NCBI RefSeq assembly: GCF_027912415.1
Contig: NZ_CP115175.1
Span: forward strand, 434,001 to 498,000
Direction: 5' to 3'
Length of the DNA stretch: 64,000 nt
DNA from: Homoserinibacter sp. YIM 151385
GTDB lineage: Bacteria > Actinomycetota > Actinomycetes > Actinomycetales > Microbacteriaceae
The notes under the pieces are model-generated. The model made no database searches. It saw only the letters and a program-made list of their open reading frames with translations, and was not told the DNA's origin. This document shows, piece after piece, positions 58,764 through 64,000 of the stretch. A program made the position numbers and the translations under genes. Position 1 is the first letter of the stretch. Each line of letters opens with the position of its first letter.

Positions 58764-60005
58764 TCAGCCCTCGTAGCTGCGGATCGCGACGACGGCGTTG
58801 TGGCCGCCGAAGCCGAAGGAGTTGCTGAGCACGAGCTGCGGTCCGTCGCCGAGCGGCTGCGCCTCGCCCGAGATGCGGAGCGGGATCTCGGGGTCCTGCT
58901 CGGTGACGTTGATCGTCGGCGGGGCGACGCGGTCGCGGATCGCGAGGATCGAGAAGATCGCCTCGAGCGCCCCCGTGCCGCCGAGGAGGTGGCCGGTGGC
59001 CGCCTTCGTCGCGGAGACGGGGATGTCGCGGACCCGATCGCCGAGCACCGAGAGCAGCGCCTTGTACTCGGCGATGTCGCCGACCGGCGTGCTCGTCGCG
59101 TGCGCGTTGATGTGGGTGACGTCCTCGGCGCGGGCGCCCGCCTGCTCGAGGGCGGCGACGACCGCCCGCGAGGCGCCGAGCCCCTCGGGGTCGGGGGCGG
59201 TGATGTGGTACGAGTCGCTCGTCACGCCGCCGCCGGCGATCTCGGCGTAGATGCGGGCGCCGCGGGCGAGCGCGTGCTCCTCGGTCTCCATGACGATCGA
59301 TGCCGCGCCCTCGCCCATCACGAAGCCGTCGCGGGTCACGTCGTAGGGACGGGATGCCGTGGCCGGCTCGTCGTTGCGCTTCGAGAGCGCCTGCATGGAG
59401 GCGAAGGCGGCGAGGGGGAGCGGGTGGATGCACGACTCCGCGCCGCCCGCGACGACGATGTCGGCGAGCCCCTGCTGCAGGTGATCGTAGGCGTTCGAGA
59501 TCGACTCGGTGCTCGAGGCGCAGGCCGAGACGTCGGTGCGCGCGAAGGCCCGCGCGTTGAGGTTCATGCTCACGGCGGCCGCTGCGGCGTTGGGCATGAG
59601 CATCGGGACCGTCATGGGGAGGACCCGTCGCGGACCCTTCTCGCGCAGGGTGTCCCAGGCGTCCAGCAGCGTCCAGAGGCCGCCGATGCCGGTCGCGTAG
59701 TCGACGCCGAGCCGGATCGGGTCCACGTCGGGGGCGCCCGCGTCCTCCCAGGCCTCGCGGGCGGAGACGAGGGCGAACTGCGCCGAGGGGTCGAGGCGCT
59801 TCACCTCGGGGCGGGCGAGCACCTCCTCGGGGCGCACCCGCGCCTGCGCGGCGAAGGTGACGGGGAGCTCGTGCTGGGCGACCCAGTCCTGCTCGATGGT
59901 GCTCGTGCCGGATTCTCCGGCGAGCAGCCCGGCCCAGCTCTCGGGGGCCGTGCCGCCGAGGGGCGAGGAGGCGCCGATGCCGGTGACGACGATCTTTTTG
60001 GTCAT
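58764..60005 (-). CDS. fabF: 3-oxoacyl-ACP synthase II
   Basis: The 413-residue KAS II shows the catalytic triad: Cys in DVSACASSTESI near residue 165, His in VTHINAHATSTPVGD near 303 and His in SVSATKAATGHLLGGTGALEA near 340. GFGGHNAVV ends the fold. It elongates acyl-ACP with malonyl-ACP. It is the last gene of fabD-fabH-acpP-fabF and is preceded by a strong hairpin that may lower its expression relative to acpP. ATG at 60005 has GGGAG upstream. Confidence 0.96.
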   Translation of the reverse strand: MTKKIVVTGIGASSPLGGTAPESWAGLLAGESGTSTIEQDWVAQHELPVTFAAQARVRPEEVLARPEVKRLDPSAQFALVSAREAWEDAGAPDVDPIRLGVDYATGIGGLWTLLDAWDTLREKGPRRVLPMTVPMLMPNAAAAAVSMNLNARAFARTDVSACASSTESISNAYDHLQQGLADIVVAGGAESCIHPLPLAAFASMQALSKRNDEPATASRPYDVTRDGFVMGEGAASIVMETEEHALARGARIYAEIAGGGVTSDSYHITAPDPEGLGASRAVVAALEQAGARAEDVTHINAHATSTPVGDIAEYKALLSVLGDRVRDIPVSATKAATGHLLGGTGALEAIFSILAIRDRVAPPTINVTEQDPEIPLRISGEAQPLGDGPQLVLSNSFGFGGHNAVVAIRSYEG

Positions 60006-60030
60006 GTGCAGGACTCCCTGGGGATGAAGA

Positions 60031-60056
60031 CGGGCGGGGGCGTCGGCCCCCGCCCG
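60031..60056 (-). terminator. Intra-operon hairpin between acpP and fabF
   Basis: CGGGCGGGGGC (60031-60041) and GCCCCCGCCCG (60046-60056) form a perfect 11-bp stem with a 4-nt loop, 7 bp after the acpP stop. It probably protects acpP mRNA or limits read-through, as ACP is needed in large amounts. Confidence 0.65.
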
Positions 60057-60063
60057 GTCAGGA

Positions 60064-60312
60064 CTACGCCTGGGCGTTGGTGATGTAGGTCACCGCGTCG
60101 CCGACGGTCTTGAGGTTCTTGACCTCCTCGTCGGGGATCTTGACGTCGAACTTCTCCTCGGCGTTGACGACGATGGTCATCATCGAGATGGAGTCGATGT
60201 CGAGGTCGTCCGTGAAGGACTTGTCGAGCTGGACGGTGTCGGTCGCGATGCCGGTCTCGTCGTTGACGAGCTCAGCGAGGCCGGCGAGGACCTCGTCGTT
60301 GGACAGTGCCAT
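60064..60312 (-). CDS. acpP: Acyl carrier protein
   Basis: The 82-residue acidic protein has the phosphopantetheine site DLDIDSISMMTIV (the Ser near residue 41) and the usual four-helix length. It carries growing acyl chains for FabH and FabF. A strong AAGGAG site lies eight bases before the ATG, the best ribosome-binding site in the operon, and a hairpin follows the gene; both fit high expression. Confidence 0.96.
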   Translation of the reverse strand: MALSNDEVLAGLAELVNDETGIATDTVQLDKSFTDDLDIDSISMMTIVVNAEEKFDVKIPDEEVKNLKTVGDAVTYITNAQA

Positions 60313-60352
60313 TGTGTTTACTCCTTGGGGTGTCGGATGACCGGGGACAAGC

Positions 60353-61351
60353 TTAGGGCAGGCGCACGACCTGGGCCCCGAAGACGAGGCCCGCGCCGAA
60401 GCCGATCTGGAGGGCGAGGCCGCCGGAGAGCTCGGGGTGCTCCTCGAGGAGGCGGTGCGTGGCGAGGGGGATCGAGGCGGCCGAGGTGTTGCCGGTGGTC
60501 TCGATGTCGCGGCCGATCGCGACGTGCTCGGGGAGGCCCAGCTCCTTCGCGAGCTGGTCGATGATGCGCATGTTGGCCTGGTGCGGGACGAAGGCGGCGA
60601 GGTCCCCGGGCTCGATGCCCGCGACCTCGAGCGCCTGCTTCGCGACCTTCGCCATCTCCCAGACGGCCCAGCGGAAGACGGTCTGGCCGTCCTGGCGCAT
60701 GGTCGGCCAGGGCTTGATCTTGTCGAGGTACTCCTCGAACGTCGCGTTCATGCCGACCGCATCCCACTTGGAGCCGTCCGAGCCCCAGACGCTGCCGGAG
60801 ATGCCGGCCTCCTCCGCGGGGCCGACGATCGCCGCGCCCGCGCCGTCGCCGAGGAGGAAGGAGATGGATCGGTCCTCGGGGTGCACGTACTGCGAGAGCT
60901 TCTCGGCGCCGACGACGAGCACGTAGCGGGCGGCGCCCGCGCGGATCAGGGCGTCGGCCTGCGCGATGGCGTAGGTGTAGCCGGCGCACGCGGCGCCGAT
61001 GTCGTAGGCGGCGGCCGGGTTCGCGCCGACGCGATCGGCGAGGAGGGCCGACATGGACGGCGTGACGGCGACGTTGCTGATCGTGGAGACGAGCACGGCG
61101 CCGATCTCGCCGGGATCGATCCCGGCCCGCTCGATCGCCTCCCGCGAGGCGGTCTCGGCGAGATCGATCGCGTCGAGGCCCTTGCTCGCGCGTCGGCGCG
61201 TGACGATGCCGGTGCGCTGGCGGATCCACTCGTCGCTCGAGTCGATCGCCTCGACGAGCTCGTCGTTCGTCACGACGAGGTCGCCGCGGGCGGCGCCGAG
61301 GGCGAGGATGCGGGTGTACTGCGGGCCGGTGGCCTGCTTGAGGGCGGTCAT
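60353..61351 (-). CDS. fabH: 3-oxoacyl-ACP synthase III
   Basis: The 332-residue KAS III begins RILALGAARGDLVVTNDELVEAIDSSDEWIRQRTGI. The catalytic Cys lies in DIGAACAGYTYAIAQA near residue 120, the His in FVPHQANMRIIDQLAKELGL near 255 and the Asn in TTGNTSAASIPLA near 287. It condenses acyl-CoA primers with malonyl-ACP to start fatty acid synthesis; in this group branched primers are usual. The ATG at 61351 overlaps the fabD stop (ATGA). Confidence 0.96.
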   Translation of the reverse strand: MTALKQATGPQYTRILALGAARGDLVVTNDELVEAIDSSDEWIRQRTGIVTRRRASKGLDAIDLAETASREAIERAGIDPGEIGAVLVSTISNVAVTPSMSALLADRVGANPAAAYDIGAACAGYTYAIAQADALIRAGAARYVLVVGAEKLSQYVHPEDRSISFLLGDGAGAAIVGPAEEAGISGSVWGSDGSKWDAVGMNATFEEYLDKIKPWPTMRQDGQTVFRWAVWEMAKVAKQALEVAGIEPGDLAAFVPHQANMRIIDQLAKELGLPEHVAIGRDIETTGNTSAASIPLATHRLLEEHPELSGGLALQIGFGAGLVFGAQVVRLP

Positions 61352-62280
61352 GCGGCTCCATCCAGGAGGTCGCGGGCGGCCGCGAGGTCGTCCGGGGTCT
61401 TGACGGCGGCGGTCGGCACGCCCTTGAGGCCGCGCTTGGCGAGGCCGGTGAGCGCCCCGGCGGGGGCGAGCTCGATGATGCCGGTGACCCCGGCCTCGGC
61501 GAAGGAGGCCATGGTGCGGTCCCAGCGGACGGGCGAGGCGACCTGGCCGACGAGCAGCTCGACGAAGTCGGCGCCGCCGGCGACCGTCGAGCCGTCGCGG
61601 TTGGTCCAGATGCAGACCGTCGGGTCGGCCGCCGGGAGCTCGGCCGCGACGCGGCGGAGGTGCTCGACGGCGCCGCGCATGAAGCGCGTGTGGAAGGCGC
61701 CCGCGACCTGGAGCGGGATGACGCGCGCACCCGCCGGCGGTCGCTCTCTGAGCGCCTCCAGGGCGGGCAGCTCGCCGGCGACGACGATCTGGCCGCCGCC
61801 GTTGAAGTTCGCGGGCTCGAGGCCGAGCTGCGCGAGCGCGTTGAGGAGCTCGGCCTCGTCGGCGCCGATCACGGCGCTCATCCCGGTCGCGACCTCCGCG
61901 GCGGCGGCGGCCATGGCCGTGCCGCGCTCGCGCACGAGCCGCATGGCGTCGCCCTCGGCGAGGATGCCGGCGCCGGCGGCGGCGGTCAGCTCGCCGACCG
62001 AGTGGCCCGCGATGCCCGCGAGGCCGGCCCGCCTCGCCTCGGCCGCATCCCCGAGCAGCGCGCGGAGGGTCGCGAGGCCGGCGGCGACGATGAGCGGCTG
62101 CGCGATGGCGGTGTCGCGGATCGTGTCGGCGTCCGACGTCGTGCCGTGGGCCGCGAGGTCGAGGCCGGCGGCCTCCGACAGCTCGCCGAGGTGGTCCGCG
62201 AAGGCGGGGTCCTCGAGCCAGGGGGTCAGGAATCCGGGGGTCTGCGAGCCCTGTCCGGGCGCGACGATGACGACGCTCAC
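61348..62280 (-). CDS. fabD: Malonyl-CoA:ACP transacylase
   Basis: The 310-residue enzyme starts VSVVIVAPGQGSQTPGFL. The nucleophile Ser is in GIAGHSVGELTAAAGAG near residue 90, the binding Arg in ERGTAMAAAA near 115 and the catalytic His in VAGAFHTRFM near 196. It loads malonyl groups onto ACP. I start at GTG 62280, which puts the conserved APGQGSQ near residue 7. A -10-like CAGACT lies 6 nt upstream, fitting a leaderless mRNA. It heads the FAS-II operon but is separated from its regulator gene by a chitinase gene. Confidence 0.94.
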   Translation of the reverse strand: MSVVIVAPGQGSQTPGFLTPWLEDPAFADHLGELSEAAGLDLAAHGTTSDADTIRDTAIAQPLIVAAGLATLRALLGDAAEARRAGLAGIAGHSVGELTAAAGAGILAEGDAMRLVRERGTAMAAAAAEVATGMSAVIGADEAELLNALAQLGLEPANFNGGGQIVVAGELPALEALRERPPAGARVIPLQVAGAFHTRFMRGAVEHLRRVAAELPAADPTVCIWTNRDGSTVAGGADFVELLVGQVASPVRWDRTMASFAEAGVTGIIELAPAGALTGLAKRGLKGVPTAAVKTPDDLAAARDLLDGAA

Positions 62281-62385
62281 GACACCAGTCTGCCAACACG
62301 GAGGCCGGGCGGCGCAACCGGGACCACGAAGATCCGGCCGGGACATTGGCGGAAGTCCACAACGGCGCCGCCCCGCGCGCCCGCG

Positions 62386-63582
62386 TCAGCAGTCGCCGAG
62401 GCGCTCCCAGACGTCGGCGCCGCCCGGCGTCTCGCCCTGCGTCCACCACCTGGCGCGCCACAGCGCCCCGTCGTGGCTCGCCTCGCTGCCGCCCGTGTAG
62501 ACGGCGCCGGAGCTCCAGGCGCTCGTGCCCTCGCATCCCGCGGGGTCGGGGTCCTCGGTGGGGTCGGGATCGGGAGATCCGCCCTCGCCGAGGGTCTGGA
62601 GGCGCGCCCCGACCGTCTCGGCGAAGTCGTACCCGTTCGTCGCGTCCCAGTTGACCGACCACGTCATGGCGCCGCGGATGGCGGGGTAGGTGCTCGCGGG
62701 CGTGTAGCTGCCGCATCTCACGCCCGCCGCGAGGCAGTCGAGCGCGTCGCCGACGACCTCGGGGTCGACGTAGCCGCTTCCGGCGGCGCGGCTGGTGGCC
62801 GGGAGCCCGAGCCCGACCTGATCGGGCCGGAGGTGGCCGTCGAGCAGGATGTCGGCGAGCGCGGTCTGGAAGTCGACCGTGCCCGCGGAGTACGCCTTGC
62901 CGTCCCGCCCGAGCATGCTGCCCGAGTTGTAGTACTGGGTGTTCACGACCGTGATGATGTCGCTCACCTCGTCGATGAGCTGCAGGTAGCTGCCGCCGGG
63001 CTGCACGTAGATCGTCTCGGGGGCCATCGTGAGCACGAGGTCGTCGCCCGCCGCCGCGCTGATCTGGCGCAGGGCGCTGGTCATGTACTGCAGGTTCGGC
63101 GCGTTCTCGAGATCGATGTCGACGCCGTCGAAGCCGTACTCGTCCATGAGCGCGAGCGTCGAGCTCGCGAAGGCGTCGGCCGCGGACTGGTCGGGGAGAG
63201 TGATGGAGCCCTTCTCGCCGCCGACGGAGATGACCACCCGACGGCCCTCAGCCTGCAGCCGTGCGACATCGGCGGTGAAGTCCGCCTCGTCGTAGTCGAG
63301 CTGCGCCGAGACGTCGGGGTCGAGGGCGAAGTCGATCGCGCCGGGTGTCGAGGGCACGGACTCGGCGAAGGCGACGGCGACGATGCCGTAGGCGTCGGGG
63401 ATGTCGGCGAGGCGGAGGACCTCGGCGCCGTTGTCGAAGTTCTGCCAGAAGCCGGTGATCGTGTGCTCGCGCACCTCGGCGGCGGCCGGGGATCCCGGCG
63501 ACGCCAGGACGACGGCGCCGGTCGCGAGCGCGAGCGCCGCGAGCACGCCGAGCGCGCCTCGTGAGCGGGTGTGGTGGGACAT
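62386..63582 (-). CDS. Secreted GH18 chitinase with C-terminal chitin-binding module
   Basis: The 398-residue product has a signal peptide (residues 1-35, AAA at the cleavage region), then a GH18 barrel with the DxxDxDxE motif FDGVDIDLEN near residue 150. VTMAPET-like LVLTMAPETIYV and WSVNWD near 322 follow. A linker rich in Asp, Pro and Thr precedes a CBM5/12-type module (WSSGAVYTGGSEASHDGALWRARWWTQGETPG). It cleaves chitin outside the cell. GGAAGG lies six bases before the ATG. The gene sits between fasR and fabD, a place usually without any gene. Confidence 0.93.
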   Translation of the reverse strand: MSHHTRSRGALGVLAALALATGAVVLASPGSPAAAEVREHTITGFWQNFDNGAEVLRLADIPDAYGIVAVAFAESVPSTPGAIDFALDPDVSAQLDYDEADFTADVARLQAEGRRVVISVGGEKGSITLPDQSAADAFASSTLALMDEYGFDGVDIDLENAPNLQYMTSALRQISAAAGDDLVLTMAPETIYVQPGGSYLQLIDEVSDIITVVNTQYYNSGSMLGRDGKAYSAGTVDFQTALADILLDGHLRPDQVGLGLPATSRAAGSGYVDPEVVGDALDCLAAGVRCGSYTPASTYPAIRGAMTWSVNWDATNGYDFAETVGARLQTLGEGGSPDPDPTEDPDPAGCEGTSAWSSGAVYTGGSEASHDGALWRARWWTQGETPGGADVWERLGDC

Positions 63583-63693
63583 GGTGCACCTTCCGATTCT
63601 GTAAGGAGTCCGTACATCTTCGGGTTGGTGCGAGGATACGCCGGAATCGTTTCCGGCGATAGTGCGCGGATGCGGGAACGCGCCCGCTCGGAC

Positions 63694-64000
63694 TCAGCGG
63701 CCGGACGGCGGCGCGGTGTCCGCGATCGAGCCCACGATGAGCGCGGCCTGCAGGATCAGGGCCTCCCGCGCGCCCGTCGCATCCCAGCCGATCACCTCGC
63801 TGATGCGCTTCAGGCGGTAGCGCACGGTGTTCGGGTGCACGAACAGCTCGCGCGCCGTGGCCTCGAGCGAGCGGCCGTTGTCGAGGTAGCACCACAGCGT
63901 CGTGAGGAGCTCCTTCGAGTGCGCCTGCAAGGGCGAGTAGATGCGGGTGATGAGCGTCGCGCGCGCGAGCGGGTCCCCGGCGAGGGCGCGCTCCGGGAGG
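63694..64000 (-). CDS. FasR/PucR-type transcriptional regulator, C-terminal part (cut by window end)
   Basis: The frame is open to the window edge and ends at 63694. The last 80 residues carry the PucR-type HTH: KELLTTLWCYLDNGRSLEATARELFVHPNTVRYRLKRISEVIGWD. In actinobacteria a regulator of this kind, FasR, is encoded directly upstream of fabD and activates the FAS-II operon. Here it is in the right orientation but 1.1 kb farther away because of the chitinase gene. The assignment as FasR is by motif and position. Confidence 0.75.
   Translation of the reverse strand, partial: LPERALAGDPLARATLITRIYSPLQAHSKELLTTLWCYLDNGRSLEATARELFVHPNTVRYRLKRISEVIGWDATGAREALILQAALIVGSIADTAPPSGR

Overview
This is a 64 kb stretch of a high-GC actinobacterial chromosome, most likely from the family Microbacteriaceae. 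That placement is inferred from the GC-rich, GTG-rich coding style, Lsr2, RecO next to UppS, an NrtR-controlled nad operon, the fabD-fabH-acpP-fabF operon with a FasR-type regulator, and DUF3145 and DUF1684 proteins. Many genes start directly behind a TANNNT -10 hexamer with a 6-7 nt gap, the layout expected of leaderless mRNAs.

Layout. 1-4 kb: VanZ-like fragment, rpsO, a small membrane protein and a sugar-type ABC importer without its own ATPase. 4-9.3 kb: thioredoxin, a NarL-type two-component system and a MacB/FtsX-type ABC exporter; both operons carry the same 16-bp palindrome upstream. 9.3-14.4 kb: leuA behind a leader peptide and attenuator hairpin, a TRIC-like channel, a glycolipid-binding-domain protein, recO and uppS. 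14.7-19 kb: nrtR-nadA-nadC-cysteine desulfurase with a double operator and no nadB. 19-23 kb: LysR regulator, class V aminotransferase, ABC exporter. 23-32 kb: glyS, an AbiEi/DUF559 protein, a DsbA/FrnE-like protein, a YbaK-like deacylase, dusB, dgt, dnaG. 32-39.6 kb: an oligopeptide-type ABC importer operon with a CebR-like operator, ending in a lactonase-like beta-propeller gene, then tRNA-Asn. 40-45 kb: a second two-component system with its own candidate operator pair, a SHOCT protein, a kinase-like ATPase, AzlCD. 45-48 kb: def, a DMT transporter, a GT4 glycosyltransferase. 50.6-58.7 kb: lsr2, a giant membrane protein, a DUF1684 protein, a family A polymerase, a DUF3145 protein. 58.7-64 kb: the FAS-II operon on the minus strand, with a GH18 chitinase between fabD and a fasR-like gene cut by the window edge.

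The most unusual region is 48.2-50.5 kb. A chromosomal tRNA gene with anticodon CAT is split in the anticodon arm by a roughly 2.3-kb insert flanked by a 12-bp direct repeat. The insert has lower GC, no visible integrase, a ParA-family ATPase and a HEPN-type protein, and it carries its own complete tRNA-CAT with encoded CCA directly upstream of the ParA gene. It looks like a minimal integrative element that breaks a host tRNA and brings a replacement, possibly a defence or addiction cassette.

The second unusual feature is a family of ten 86-87-bp palindromic repeats with conserved 14-bp ends and non-homologous cores, always just downstream of genes. One copy supplies the stop codon of the AbiEi/DUF559 gene.
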